This document shows, in pieces, positions 8,769 through 17,508 of a DNA stretch of 64,000 nucleotides; position 1 is the stretch's first letter, and the number at the start of each line of letters is the position of its first letter. The DNA is from JBGQOG01 sp052113705 (lineage in GTDB: Bacteria; Pseudomonadota; Alphaproteobacteria; Rhodobacterales; Rhodobacteraceae), in the NCBI RefSeq assembly GCF_052113705.1, contig NZ_JBGQOG010000013.1:65482-129481 (forward strand), in the 5' to 3' direction. The notes beneath the pieces were generated by a model. It made no database searches, was not told the DNA's origin, and saw only the letters and a program-made list of their open reading frames with translations. The translations under genes and the position numbers were made by a program.

Positions 8769-8852
8769 GGGCGACGAGCTGCAAGGTGCGGCAGCGGACT
8801 GTAACTCCGCCGGGGAGACCCACGCCTGGTTCGATTCCAGGGTCGCCCACCA
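8769..8852 (+). tRNA. tRNA-Tyr (anticodon GTA)
   Basis: 84 bases with encoded CCA. Acceptor arms GGGCGAC (8769-8775) and GTCGCCC (8842-8848) pair fully; the D-stem is GCTG/CGGC; the anticodon stem GCGGA/TCCGC encloses the loop CTGTAAC, giving anticodon GTA; a long variable arm (CGGGGAGACCCACG) marks it as a class II tRNA; the T-arm is CCTGG-TTCGATT-CCAGG. ACCA follows the acceptor stem. Tyr is the only class II tRNA with this anticodon. Confidence 0.97.
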
Positions 8853-8949
8853 TCCCCCCTCAGGATCGGTGGTTTGACACGCGCAAGGCTGTCGCTTTGC
8901 GCGCTGCTGTCATTAAAAATTCATGCATTAATTCAATAACTTGCCGAGG

Positions 8950-9897
8950 CTATTCCAGCGGAAGGAAAAGTTCGGTCAGTGCCGCGCTTGCGGGCACGTC
9001 GGGGTAAAAGCGCAGCCGGCGTGCATAGGGCGGATGCGCCCGCGGTCTGCTGCCGCTGCCGGGAAGCCAGTCGCGGAACAGGCGTTCAAACCCCGGCCCG
9101 ATGGCCGCATCATCCCCGATGACGCGCAAGACCGCGACCCGCCCTGCGGGGATGGTGTCGCGCCGCATATCAGCCTGCCCGGCGCAATATTGCGCGGACA
9201 GCCGGGCCGGGGGATGCGCCAGGCAGAGGTCAAGCCGGAAGGCTTCGGGCGGCGTGACGCCGGGGGGCGTGTGAAAGATGTTATAGGTGGCGTGGTGCGC
9301 CGGGCCGAGGCCCTCGGCGCGCCGCCAGTTGATGAAGCGCCGCAATGTATCGCCTAATCCCGCCACCGGGCCGCGATGTTCCAGGACAATCACCGGAATC
9401 GCAGGGACATCGCGGATCTCGATCTTGGGCAGCGGGTCTGGTGCGGGCATGTGCAGGCTCCTGATTTGGGTGAGGGGGGCGCAGGCCGCCTGCCAGCGTG
9501 CCCAGGCGGGGCGGCTGCGGAACTGGCGCGGGCTTTGGCCGCTCAGGCGGCGAAAGGCGCGGGCAAAGGCCTCGGGGGTGGCGTAACCGGCCTCCAGCGC
9601 GATGGTCAGCACGCTGAGGCCGGGGCGGAAGGCCAGCTGCAGCCCCGCCCGCCGCATCCGCACCAGCTGTGCATAGCGGGAGGGGCTCAGCCCGAGGCGG
9701 CGGTGAAACTGCCGCTGCAAATGCGTCGCCGACAGCCCCACCGCCTGGCCAAGGCCGCGCAGGGCGGTTCGTGGCAGATCGGGCAGGGTTGACTCACCCT
9801 CCAGTTGCATCAACGCCCGGGCCAGCGCGAGGGGCAGGCGCGCGCGCGGCGGGGCGGGGTCACTGCCGCTCTCGCGCGGCGCGGGTCGCTGGGTCAT
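8950..9897 (-). CDS. AraC family transcriptional regulator with GyrI-like effector domain
   Basis: 315 residues from the chosen start. Residues roughly 20-125 hold two helix-turn-helix units of the AraC/XylS family, with the second recognition region reading ALEAGYATPEAFARAFRR followed by LSGQSPRQFR. The remainder, from IEIRDVPAIPVIVLEHRGP to the end, is a GyrI/SbmC-like small-molecule-binding domain, the same order as in Rob, so it probably senses a hydrophobic or cationic ligand and activates nearby or distant genes. The start at 9897 (MTQRPAPRE) is chosen for the AGGAGG six bases upstream; the frame remains open to 10041 without family similarity. It converges on tRNA-Tyr and is divergent from the glycosyltransferase-like gene. 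Confidence 0.9.
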   Translation of the reverse strand: MTQRPAPRESGSDPAPPRARLPLALARALMQLEGESTLPDLPRTALRGLGQAVGLSATHLQRQFHRRLGLSPSRYAQLVRMRRAGLQLAFRPGLSVLTIALEAGYATPEAFARAFRRLSGQSPRQFRSRPAWARWQAACAPLTQIRSLHMPAPDPLPKIEIRDVPAIPVIVLEHRGPVAGLGDTLRRFINWRRAEGLGPAHHATYNIFHTPPGVTPPEAFRLDLCLAHPPARLSAQYCAGQADMRRDTIPAGRVAVLRVIGDDAAIGPGFERLFRDWLPGSGSRPRAHPPYARRLRFYPDVPASAALTELFLPLE

Positions 9898-10116
9898 GGG
9901 GCCTCCTGCTGCCCACAATAGCGGCGCGTTTCGCGAAAAACCTGTCCGTTCTTGCGCTTGCGCGCGAAAGGTCGTGCAAAAATGCCCCGCCGTTGCCCCA
10001 TTCCTTGGAATGTGCTCTATAGCCTTTTGCAGGTGCGGCATTCCTGATTATACTGGTGGCTGACACGAGTTACGCCCGCGGTGCTGCGGGCGCGCTGCAT
10101 AAAGTGAGGCTTGCCT

Positions 10117-11115
10117 ATGACTTCGGAACTGGCGCCGTCGTTGCCGTATAATGTGGTTTGCGTGGCGCAGGCGGGGCGGTTGGAATTTGAAGCCCTGGTC
10201 TTTGTGTCCAGCTTTCGCGCCCATAATCCGGATTTCGCCGGCGAGCTGCTGATCGCCGAGCCGCAGCCGGGCGACCGCTGGAAAAGTGATCCGCGCATCA
10301 CCGAGCCGTTCCGCACGCAGCTGGAAAAGCTGGGCGCGCGCATCGTTCCTTTTGAGAACCGGCATTTTGGCCAGTCCTACCCCTATGGCAACAAGATCGA
10401 GATGCTCTCGGCGCTGCCCGCCGCCCCGTTTGTCTTCTTTGACACCGACACCGTCTTTACCGGGCCGCTGTCCGAGGTGGGGTTTGATTTCACCCGCCCC
10501 TCGGCCTCGATGCGGCGCGAGGGGACATGGCCGGAGCCGCCGCTCTATGGCCCCGGTTATGCCGGGATCTGGAAGGTGCTCTATGACCGCTTTGGCCTCG
10601 ATTTCGAGACGAGCCTCGATCTGAGCCAGCCGGATGAATATTGGGAGCGCTATCTCTATTTCAACGCAGGCTGGTTTTTCTACCGCGACCCGCAGGTGTT
10701 CGGCGAGATGTTCCTGCGGTTTGCCCGCTCGATCCGCGATGAGACGCCCGATGAGCTTGCCTGCCAGAGCCTTGACCCCTGGCTCGATCAGGTGGCGCTG
10801 CCGCTGGTGATCCATGCTTTGGGCGGCGGGCGGCCGGGGCCGGAGCTGGCGGGCCTCGATGGCGCGGTGACGACGCATTACCGCGCGCTGCCCCTGCTTT
10901 ATGCGCGCGACAGCGAGGCGGCGGTGGAGGCGGTTGAGGCGGCCTGTGCGCCCAATGCGGTGAAAAAGCTGATGAAAGCCTCAGACAGTTTCAAAAAGCT
11001 GGTGTTCCAGGGCAAGGGCCGCAAATTGCGCGGCAAGTTCGATCAAAAAAACCTGCCCAAACGCGAGCAGGTTCTGCGCAATGCGATCAAACGCGAAGGG
11101 CTGTGGCTGCGCTGA
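10117..11115 (+). CDS. Glycosyltransferase-like hypothetical protein
   Basis: 332 residues. I do not recognise a named family, but the N-terminal half looks like a GT-A nucleotide-sugar transferase: YNVVCVAQAGRLEFEALVF at the start, then PYGNKIEMLSALP and a DxD-type motif FVFFDTDTVFTGPL that in such enzymes binds the metal and sugar nucleotide; FNAGWFFYRDP follows where acceptor-site residues usually lie. The C-terminal 60 residues are strongly basic (many Lys/Arg). No signal peptide or membrane span is seen. ATG at 10117 is preferred over a TTG six bases earlier because GTGAGG lies at suitable distance. It is convergent with the DegT aminotransferase gene, a sugar-nucleotide enzyme family, which fits a surface-polysaccharide role, but only weakly. 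Confidence 0.7.
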   Translation: MTSELAPSLPYNVVCVAQAGRLEFEALVFVSSFRAHNPDFAGELLIAEPQPGDRWKSDPRITEPFRTQLEKLGARIVPFENRHFGQSYPYGNKIEMLSALPAAPFVFFDTDTVFTGPLSEVGFDFTRPSASMRREGTWPEPPLYGPGYAGIWKVLYDRFGLDFETSLDLSQPDEYWERYLYFNAGWFFYRDPQVFGEMFLRFARSIRDETPDELACQSLDPWLDQVALPLVIHALGGGRPGPELAGLDGAVTTHYRALPLLYARDSEAAVEAVEAACAPNAVKKLMKASDSFKKLVFQGKGRKLRGKFDQKNLPKREQVLRNAIKREGLWLR

Positions 11116-11169
11116 GCGGGGCTGCGCCGGGGCCTGCTGCGCGGCGCTGAGGGCGCCGCGCGAAGGTAT

Positions 11170-12387
11170 TTAGCCGCGGATCTCGCTGGCCGCGCTCAGG
11201 ATAGCATCGGCGATGTAATCCAGATCGTCGCGGGTCAGACGTGCGGGCAGGCGGGTGTCGCAGGCGCGCATCAGCATGGCGCGGGTCTGCGGCAGTTCCG
11301 GCAGATCGCCGAGGAACTGCCAGTTCCAGAAGGCGCGGGCATTGTCCTGCGAAAGGCCAAACACCTGCACCGAGACGCCACGCGCCTTGCAGGCATCCTG
11401 AAAGGCGAGCGCCTCGGCATCGGTCCAGTCGCCCGTCAGGTTGAACTGCAGCGAATCCGGCGCGCGGGTTTCCGGCGCGAGGGCAGGGGGCACATCCAGC
11501 GCCGGATGGCCGTTCAGCCGGTCGGCGACATAATCATGATTGGCCAGCCCGTCGCGCACCCGGCGCGGCAGTTCCGCCAGCTGCGGCCGGATCACCGTGG
11601 CCGAGAGGTTCTGCATGCGGGTGTTGTAGAGCGGCAATTTGTTCTGCCACAGGTGATAGCTGTTCTGCAGCCCCGGATGTTTCTTCCAGTTATGCTCATA
11701 GGCGCCCGACATGATGACGGCGCGGGCGGCGATCTCCGGGTCATCGGTGACCATGATGCCGCCTTCGCCCGCGTTGATCATCTTGTAGGATTGAAAGCTG
11801 AAACAGCCGACCTTGCCCAAAGTGCCGATGTTGCGCCCGTGCCAGAGCGTGCCAAGGCTGTGCGCCGCATCCTCGATCAGCGGCACGCCATGCTTTTCAC
11901 AGAGCGCAATGATGGCATCCATGTCCGAGGTATGGCCGCGCATATGGCTGATCAGCACGGCCTGAATGCTGTCGTCAAATTTCGCCTCAAAATCCGCCAT
12001 GTCGATGCGGTAATTGCTGCCGACCTCGACCAGCACCGGCACGCAATCGGCATGCACCACCGCCGAGGGCACGGCGGCAAAGGTGAAGGCGGGGATCAGC
12101 ACCCGCGCGCCGCGCGACAGATCCAGCGCCTTCAGCGACAGGAACAGCGCCGCCGAACAAGACGCCACCGCCAGCGCGTAACGCGCGCCCAGCATCTCGG
12201 CAAATTCCGCCTCGAGCAGCGCGACAGGCGCCCCCTCCGGCGCGGTATAGCGGAAGAGATCGCCCGTGCTCAGCAACCGTTCGATCTCGGCGCGGGCCGA
12301 GGCCGGGATCGGCTCGGCATCATAGCAATTGGGGGCGGTGCGGGGGGCGTAGGCATGCGAAGCGGGGCTTTGTCCGTCGGGGGCCAT
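11170..12387 (-). CDS. DegT/DnrJ/EryC1/StrS family PLP-dependent aminotransferase
   Basis: 405 residues from the chosen ATG. This fold-type I aminotransferase family transfers an amino group to keto-sugars of nucleotide-linked sugars or to related substrates such as in scyllo-inosamine pathways. Visible landmarks are the substrate/PLP region VASCSAALFLSLKAL, the conserved VPLIEDAAHSLG (Asp binding the pyridine nitrogen) and SFQSYKMINAGEGG with the PLP lysine. The start was set at 12387 because AGGAA lies six bases upstream; a TTG-started extension to 12447 has no ribosome site. The ribosome site and start region sit in a 31-base inverted repeat (12390-12420), so translation could be structure-controlled. 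The exact substrate cannot be told; the gene follows the amine-utilisation operon by 98 bases. Confidence 0.88.
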   Translation of the reverse strand: MAPDGQSPASHAYAPRTAPNCYDAEPIPASARAEIERLLSTGDLFRYTAPEGAPVALLEAEFAEMLGARYALAVASCSAALFLSLKALDLSRGARVLIPAFTFAAVPSAVVHADCVPVLVEVGSNYRIDMADFEAKFDDSIQAVLISHMRGHTSDMDAIIALCEKHGVPLIEDAAHSLGTLWHGRNIGTLGKVGCFSFQSYKMINAGEGGIMVTDDPEIAARAVIMSGAYEHNWKKHPGLQNSYHLWQNKLPLYNTRMQNLSATVIRPQLAELPRRVRDGLANHDYVADRLNGHPALDVPPALAPETRAPDSLQFNLTGDWTDAEALAFQDACKARGVSVQVFGLSQDNARAFWNWQFLGDLPELPQTRAMLMRACDTRLPARLTRDDLDYIADAILSAASEIRG

Positions 12388-12389
12388 GT

Positions 12390-12420
12390 ACATTTCCTGA
12401 AAGTCAGTTTCAGGAAATGT
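12390..12420. promoter_or_regulatory. 31-base perfect inverted repeat over the aminotransferase ribosome-binding site
   Basis: Arms ACATTTCCTGAAA (12390-12402) and TTTCAGGAAATGT (12408-12420) are perfect complements of 13 bases with a 5-base spacer. On the minus strand one arm contains the AGGAA that would serve the DegT-family gene starting at 12387. It is AT-rich compared with its surroundings and has no following T-run, so it is not a typical terminator; an operator or an RNA hairpin hiding the ribosome site are both possible. Confidence 0.75.
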
Positions 12421-12485
12421 GTAAGGCTTTGGGGTGCAAAAGGCCAAGTGAAAGTTTTGTGTCGGCGATTTAGTGCCGTTACGTC

Positions 12486-13793
12486 CTAGCGCCCCAACCT
12501 GTCGCGCAGCGCATACCAGGACATGCCGGCCACCAGCATCGGCCAGCGCAAAAGCGCGCCGCCCGGAAAGGCGGGCATCGGCAACCGCGCCATCACGTCG
12601 AACCCGTCGCCCGTCGCGGTGATCGCCTCGGCCATCAGCTTGCCCGAGAGTGTCGCCAGTGCCACGCCATGGCCGGAAAAGCCGCTGGCCGAGAGGGTAT
12701 TCGGTGCGGGACGGCGAAAGCAGGGCATCCGGTTCAGCGTGATCGCCAAAGTGCCGCCCCAGGCATGGGTGATGCGCACATCCGCCAGCCCCGGATAGAC
12801 CTCGAGCATCGGCTTGCGCACCTTGGCGGCAATGTCGCGCGGAAAGCGGTAGGTCACGGTCTCGCCGCCGCCAAAAATCAGCCGTTTGTCCTCGGACAGA
12901 CGCCAGTAATTCACCACGAACTTCGTGTCATGCGCGGCGATATTGGCGCGCAGAACCTCTTCGGCGCGCGCGCCCAGAGGCTCGGTCGCGACGATGTAAT
13001 TGTTGATCGGCATCACCCGTGCCGCCACGGAAGGTTCCAGCCGGTCCAGATAGCCATTCGCCGCCAGAATGACGTGATCGGCGGTGATGTCGCCGCCGGT
13101 GGTGGTGATCCTGCTGGGGCTGGTGGCACTGCCGTGCTGCACGGCGGTCACTTCGCTGCCCTCATAGAGCACCGCCCCCGCCGCCTCGGCCAGCCGCGCG
13201 AGCCCGAGCGCGAGGTTCAGGGGATGCACATGCCCCGCGCCATGGTCAATGTCGCCGCCGATATAGGCGGGCGAGGGGATCAGCGCGCGCAAACCCTCGG
13301 CATCCAGCGGGGTGATCTGGTCATAGCCATAATGCTGCGCCAGATAATCGGCCATCTGATGCGCATGGCGTACTTCTGCCGGGTGCCGGGCGGCATGGGC
13401 AATGCCCCGGTGACAGGGCACGCCCGCCGCATCCGCCAGCGCATAGGTCAGCGCCTTGGCCTCCTCGGCCATGTCCCAAAGCCGCCGCGCGGTGCCGCGC
13501 CCGGCCATCTTTTCCAGATCGTCCACCTCCAGCCGCTGGCCAGAGCCGATCTGCCCGCCGTTGCGCCCCGAGGCACCAAAGCCGATCTTATGCGCCTCGA
13601 CCAGCACCACCCGACGCCCGGCCCCGGCCAGATGCAGCGCCGCCGAGAGGCCGGTATAGCCGCCGCCGATTACGCAGACATCGGCCCGGACCGCGCCGCG
13701 CAGCGGGGGGCGGTCGGGGGCCGGATCGCGGGTCTCGGCATAAAGGCTCGCGGGGTATTGGCCCCGCGCGTCATTGGCGTGCAACAGGTTCAT
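12486..13793 (-). CDS. FAD-dependent amine oxidoreductase, gamma-glutamylputrescine oxidase (PuuB/OrdL)-like
   Basis: 435 residues of the DAO/GlyOx family of flavoprotein amine oxidases. The ADP-binding motif is VCVIGGGYTGLSAALHLA near residue 37, followed by VVLVEAHKIGFGASGRNGGQ, the conserved FAD-anchoring segment of PuuB/OrdL-type enzymes, and GFSGHGVALATLSGKLMAEA near the C-terminus. The start codon overlaps the stop of the upstream glutamine-synthetase gene as ATGA (13790-13793), so the two are translationally coupled; that fixes the start although the frame is open to 13922. In the Puu pathway the oxidase acts on a gamma-glutamylated amine made by the synthetase next to it. Substrate specificity is inferred from context. 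It is the last gene of the unit. Confidence 0.87.
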   Translation of the reverse strand: MNLLHANDARGQYPASLYAETRDPAPDRPPLRGAVRADVCVIGGGYTGLSAALHLAGAGRRVVLVEAHKIGFGASGRNGGQIGSGQRLEVDDLEKMAGRGTARRLWDMAEEAKALTYALADAAGVPCHRGIAHAARHPAEVRHAHQMADYLAQHYGYDQITPLDAEGLRALIPSPAYIGGDIDHGAGHVHPLNLALGLARLAEAAGAVLYEGSEVTAVQHGSATSPSRITTTGGDITADHVILAANGYLDRLEPSVAARVMPINNYIVATEPLGARAEEVLRANIAAHDTKFVVNYWRLSEDKRLIFGGGETVTYRFPRDIAAKVRKPMLEVYPGLADVRITHAWGGTLAITLNRMPCFRRPAPNTLSASGFSGHGVALATLSGKLMAEAITATGDGFDVMARLPMPAFPGGALLRWPMLVAGMSWYALRDRLGR

Positions 13794-15160
13794 ACGTTCA
13801 GCAACAGATGCTCGCGCTCCCAAGGGCTGATGACCTGCAGGAACTCTTTGTATTCGTTGCGCTTCACCGCCTCGTAGACGCCGCAGAACTCCGGCCCCAA
13901 CACATCGCGGATCGGCGCGCAATCGGCCAGAAGGTCGAGCGCATCGCCCAGATTATAGGGCAGGTCGGTGTCGCTCATATAGGCGTCGCCCAGACATTCC
14001 GAGCGCGGCATCTTGCCTTCCTTCAGCCCGAGATAGCCGCAGGCGAGGCTGGCGGCAAAGGCCAGATAGGGGTTGCAATCCATCCCCGCCAGCCGGTTCT
14101 CCAGCCGCCGCCCGGAGGGGTCCGAGATCGGGATGCGCAGCCCGGTGGTGCGGTTGTCGCGGCCCCATTCCAGATTGATGGGCGCGGCAAAATCCGGGAC
14201 ATAGCGGCGGTAGCTGTTCACATAGGGCGCCAGCAGCGCGATCACCGCCGGCAGATAGGTCTGCATCCCGGCGATGAAATGCAGGAATTGCGGCGTCTCG
14301 CCACCATCCGGGCCCGAGAAGATATTCTGCCCCGTCGCCATATCGGTGATGGAATGGTGGATGTGCATCGCCGAGCCCGGCTCGCCCTCGATCGGTTTCG
14401 CCATGAAGGTGGCAAAGCAATCATGGCGCAAAGCCGCTTCGCGGATCAGCCGTTTGAAGAAAAAGATCTCATCGGCCAGCTTCACCGCATCGCCGTGGTT
14501 CAGGTTGATCTCGATCTGCCCGGCGCCGCCCTCTTGCAGGATGCCGTCAATCTCGAAGCCCTGCGCCTCGGCAAAGTCATAAATGTCGTCGATGACCTTG
14601 CCATATTCGTCGACGGCCGACATCGAATAGGCCTGTTTGCCCGCCGCCCGGCGGCCCGAGCGGCCCATCGGCGGGATCACCGGCTGGTTGGGGTCAATGT
14701 TGCGCGCGACGAGGAAAAATTCCATCTCGGGCGCCACCACCGGCCGCCAGCCCTCGGCGGCATAAAGATCGAGCACCCGGCGCAACACGTTGCGCGGCGC
14801 GGTGGGCACCGGATTGCCCTGCTGGTCGATCGCATCATGGATCACCTGCAAGGTGACATCGGCGGTCCAGGGTGCGGCGGTGGCGGTGGAATAATCCGGG
14901 GTCAGGATCATATCCGGCTCGGTAAAGGCGCCGCTGGGATTGTCGGTCCATTCGCCGGTGATGGTTTGCAGAAAGATCGAGTTCGGCAGAAAGAACCGCT
15001 CCTGCTTGGCGAATTTCGAGGCGGGCATCGCTTTGCCGCGCGCCACGCCGGCGATATCGGCGAGGATGCATTCGACCTCATCCAGCCGCCGCCCGGCGAT
15101 ATAGTCGCGTGCGGCCTGCGGCATCAGGTCTTTCCAGTCGGGTTTCGGGCTGGCATTCAT
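13790..15160 (-). CDS. Glutamine synthetase family protein, gamma-glutamylamine synthetase (PuuA)-like
   Basis: 456 residues with the complete glutamine-synthetase fold. Catalytic-domain motifs visible are PEMEFFLVARN (metal-binding Glu), GAGQIEINLNHGD (second metal Glu in the position of GxGQxEx), HIHHSITD, and the Arg-rich RTTGLRIPISDPSGRRLENR. The N-terminal beta-grasp half contains VECILADIAGVARGKAMPA, typical of the PuuA/GlnA3 branch rather than of GlnA; there is no adenylylation-loop signature typical of GlnA. Such enzymes ligate glutamate to amines such as putrescine or ethanolamine with ATP. It is coupled by ATGA to the FAD oxidase gene and follows the amidotransferase gene by 64 bases, so it belongs to the amine-utilisation unit. 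Confidence 0.88.
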   Translation of the reverse strand: MNASPKPDWKDLMPQAARDYIAGRRLDEVECILADIAGVARGKAMPASKFAKQERFFLPNSIFLQTITGEWTDNPSGAFTEPDMILTPDYSTATAAPWTADVTLQVIHDAIDQQGNPVPTAPRNVLRRVLDLYAAEGWRPVVAPEMEFFLVARNIDPNQPVIPPMGRSGRRAAGKQAYSMSAVDEYGKVIDDIYDFAEAQGFEIDGILQEGGAGQIEINLNHGDAVKLADEIFFFKRLIREAALRHDCFATFMAKPIEGEPGSAMHIHHSITDMATGQNIFSGPDGGETPQFLHFIAGMQTYLPAVIALLAPYVNSYRRYVPDFAAPINLEWGRDNRTTGLRIPISDPSGRRLENRLAGMDCNPYLAFAASLACGYLGLKEGKMPRSECLGDAYMSDTDLPYNLGDALDLLADCAPIRDVLGPEFCGVYEAVKRNEYKEFLQVISPWEREHLLLNV

Positions 15161-15224
15161 CGTGGGTCTGCCTTTCGGGTAAAGCCTTTGGGGTCAGAAA
15201 TATTGTCAGCGCGCGCGGTCGCGG

Positions 15225-15914
15225 TCAGGCCGCAGTGCCACGCGGCTGTTTGAAAAACGCGGCAATCCGGTCCGCCATCACCTGCGCGGCGATGGGCGTG
15301 CCCAACCGCGCGGTGGCGGCATCGAGCAAGGGATCGGGCACCACGCCACGCCCGCGGGTGTCGATCAGCCCCTGCACAAAATCATCGCCAAACTCGGGAT
15401 GTGCCTGCACGGTAAAGGCGCGGTCGCCATAGACCAAAGCCGCGTTCTCGCAAAAATCGCTGCAGGCCACGGCGCGGGCGTCCTCGGGCGCGCGGGTCAC
15501 CTGATCGCGGTGCCAGGCGTTCAGCGTCAGGCTTTGCCCTTCAAAATCATAGGTTTGGGGGCCAACGGCCCAGCCGCCCGCATAGCGCTCAACCCTGCCT
15601 CCCAGCGCCTGCGCGATGATCTGATGGCCAAAGCAGATGCCCACCAAGGGCACTTCTGCGGCATAGGCCGCGCGGATGAAATCCTCGAGCCTCGGGATGA
15701 AGGGATGATCTTCGTAGGCGCCATGGCGCGAGCCGGTGATCAGCCAGCCGTCGCAGTCATGGATGCCCTCGGGGAAATCCATCGCCTCCACATGATAGGT
15801 GCGAAAGCGCAGCCCCTGTTCGGCGAGCAGGCGGTGGAACATGTCGGGATAATCGCCCATCTCGTCCCGAAGCGCGTCGGGTGATTGGCCGGTTTGCAAA
15901 ATGCCGATCAGCAT
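15225..15914 (-). CDS. Class I glutamine amidotransferase (GMP-synthase-type GATase domain)
   Basis: 229 residues, a stand-alone class I amidotransferase. The nucleophile elbow GICFGHQIIAQALGG gives the catalytic Cys, and VQAHPEFGDDF supplies the His-Glu pair; the oxyanion region GWLITGSRHGAYED precedes them. It resembles the GATase of GuaA more than PuuD (peptidase C26). In this position, between two glutamine-synthetase paralogs, the simplest inference is hydrolysis of a gamma-glutamyl bond at the end of the pathway, as PuuD does in the Puu pathway. The start MLIGILQTGQSPD is set by family length; an in-frame extension to 16139 reads through an intergenic repeat and is rejected. Confidence 0.87.
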   Translation of the reverse strand: MLIGILQTGQSPDALRDEMGDYPDMFHRLLAEQGLRFRTYHVEAMDFPEGIHDCDGWLITGSRHGAYEDHPFIPRLEDFIRAAYAAEVPLVGICFGHQIIAQALGGRVERYAGGWAVGPQTYDFEGQSLTLNAWHRDQVTRAPEDARAVACSDFCENAALVYGDRAFTVQAHPEFGDDFVQGLIDTRGRGVVPDPLLDAATARLGTPIAAQVMADRIAAFFKQPRGTAA

Positions 15915-16024
15915 GGAGTGCCTTTGAGTGAGGATGCCCCAGCCTACCCCCGGCGCCCGCAGAGGTGCAAGGGGGGGCGTGGCGGCAGGGAACCATTGAA
16001 GACAGCGCCGCTGGAACTGTCGCC

Positions 16025-16165
16025 GGGGGGCCGCCTGCCCCCCGAACCCCCCGGGGATATTTCGGACGAAGCAAGCGCAAGCCCGCATTTGGTCCCTTGC
16101 TCCGTGAAGAGGATAAGACGGGCATTTGCTTCGTTGCAAATATCCCCGCCGGAGGCTTCCGCCGT
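16025..16165. repeat. Dispersed intergenic element, two inverted copies
   Basis: One copy reads GGGGGG-hairpin-CCCCCC then CCCCCCGGGGATATTTCGGA and CGAAGCAAG (about 16025-16077); a second, inverted copy runs TTGCTTCGTTGCAAATATCC then CCGCCGGAGGCTTCC (about 16129-16160). Together they could form a long imperfect stem. The same core (GGGATATTTCG.ACGAAGCAA) recurs near 26550 and, inverted, near 37400, with a relative near 63580. It fills most of the 259-base spacer between the amidotransferase and the first glutamine-synthetase-like gene. Confidence 0.75.
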
Positions 16166-16173
16166 GCGGGCGG

Positions 16174-17505
16174 TCAGACCGTGTCGAGGTAGAGCTCTGA
16201 CTGCTCCTGATCCGACAATTCGGCCATATAGTGGATTTCCTGCCGTTTGGTCATCAGGAAGGTGTCGATCAGCTCATCGGGGAAGATGCGGCGGATCTGG
16301 CGGCTGGTTGCGAAACAATCGATGGCTTCCTGCCAGGTGCCGGGCATCTGCGGCAGGCCCTGTTCATAGGCATTGCCGATGATCGGATCCGGGGCCGGGG
16401 TTTGATCCTCGATCCCGTTCAGGGCGGCACCAAGCACGGCGGCGATGGTCAGATAGGGGTTCACATCGCCGCCCGCCACGCGGTGCTCGATCCGACGGGC
16501 GGCGGGAGAGGAGGCGGGCACGCGCAGCGCCGCGGTGCGGTTCTCATAGGCCCAGCCGATGCCGGTCGGGGCATGCGCGCCAGGTACCAGCCGGTCATAG
16601 CTGTTTTCATGCGGCGCGAAGATCAGGGTGGAGCCGGGCAGCGCCTGCAAGAGGCCCCCCACCGCATGGCGCAATTGGTCCGAACCTTCCGGGCCGCCGT
16701 TGTTGAAGATGTTGTTGCCTGCCGCATCCAGCACCGAGAAATGCATATGCATGCCATTGCCCGACCAGATGTCATAGGGTTTGGCCATGAAACTCGCCGC
16801 AAAGCCGTTGGAGCGCGCCAGCCCCTTCACCAGCATCTTGAAGAGCCAGGCGTCATCCGCCGCCTTCAGCGCGTCGGACTGGTGCATCATATTGATCTCG
16901 AACTGACCCGGGCCCGCTTCGGAAATCGCGGTATCGGCGGGAATGTCCATCGCCTCGCAGGCGTCGTAGAGCTGGGTGAAGAAAGCGTCGAACGCGTCGA
17001 GCGCGCGCAAGCTCAGCGTCTCGCCCCCCGTGCGGCGTTTGCCCGAGCGGGGGCTGGGCGGCACCCGCAATGTCTTGCCGGAATCGTCGATCAGGAAGAA
17101 CTCCAGCTCGGTCGCCACCACCGGGGTCAGCCCCGCCGCCGTGTAGCGCTTGAGCACATGCGCCAGCACCTGACGCGGATCGCCCATATAGGGGCGGCCA
17201 TCCATGTGGAACATCCAGATCGGCAAGAGCGCCGTGGGTGCCTCCAGCCAGGGCATCGGCATGAAGCCACGTTCGGTCGGCATCAACACGCCATCGGCGT
17301 CGCCGGTTTCAAACACCAGGGGACTGTCTTCGATATCCTCGCCCCAGATGTCGAGGTTCATCACCGAGAAGGGAAACCGCGTCCCCTCGGTCGCCACCTT
17401 CGAGGCAAAGCGGGCCGGAATGCGTTTGCCGCGCGCCACCCCGTTCAGATCCGCCGCCGCCACGCGAATGGTGCGCACTTCGGGATGTTCGATCAGCCAG
17501 TCCAT
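16174..17505 (-). CDS. Glutamine synthetase family protein (second paralog of the unit)
   Basis: 443 residues, glutamine-synthetase fold of the same PuuA/GlnA3-like branch as the gene at 13790-15160 but clearly a different sequence. Landmarks are IRVAAADLNGVARGKRIPA in the beta-grasp half, ATELEFFLIDD (first metal Glu), GPGQFEINMMHQSD, GNGMHMHFSVLD and RTAALRVPASSPAARRIEHR. Being the first enzyme gene after the transporter, three bases downstream of the second permease stop, it is in the same transcription unit. Two such ligases in one unit suggests two different amine acceptors or two steps, for instance one on an imported amine and one on a product of it. The ligand cannot be read from the sequence. 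Confidence 0.88.
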   Translation of the reverse strand: MDWLIEHPEVRTIRVAAADLNGVARGKRIPARFASKVATEGTRFPFSVMNLDIWGEDIEDSPLVFETGDADGVLMPTERGFMPMPWLEAPTALLPIWMFHMDGRPYMGDPRQVLAHVLKRYTAAGLTPVVATELEFFLIDDSGKTLRVPPSPRSGKRRTGGETLSLRALDAFDAFFTQLYDACEAMDIPADTAISEAGPGQFEINMMHQSDALKAADDAWLFKMLVKGLARSNGFAASFMAKPYDIWSGNGMHMHFSVLDAAGNNIFNNGGPEGSDQLRHAVGGLLQALPGSTLIFAPHENSYDRLVPGAHAPTGIGWAYENRTAALRVPASSPAARRIEHRVAGGDVNPYLTIAAVLGAALNGIEDQTPAPDPIIGNAYEQGLPQMPGTWQEAIDCFATSRQIRRIFPDELIDTFLMTKRQEIHYMAELSDQEQSELYLDTV

Positions 17506-17508
17506 AGG

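Noticed and set aside
8605..8853. 82-residue frame beginning MVGDPGIEPG
   Set aside because: This is the well-known false translation of a tRNA 3' half; the region encodes tRNA-Tyr.
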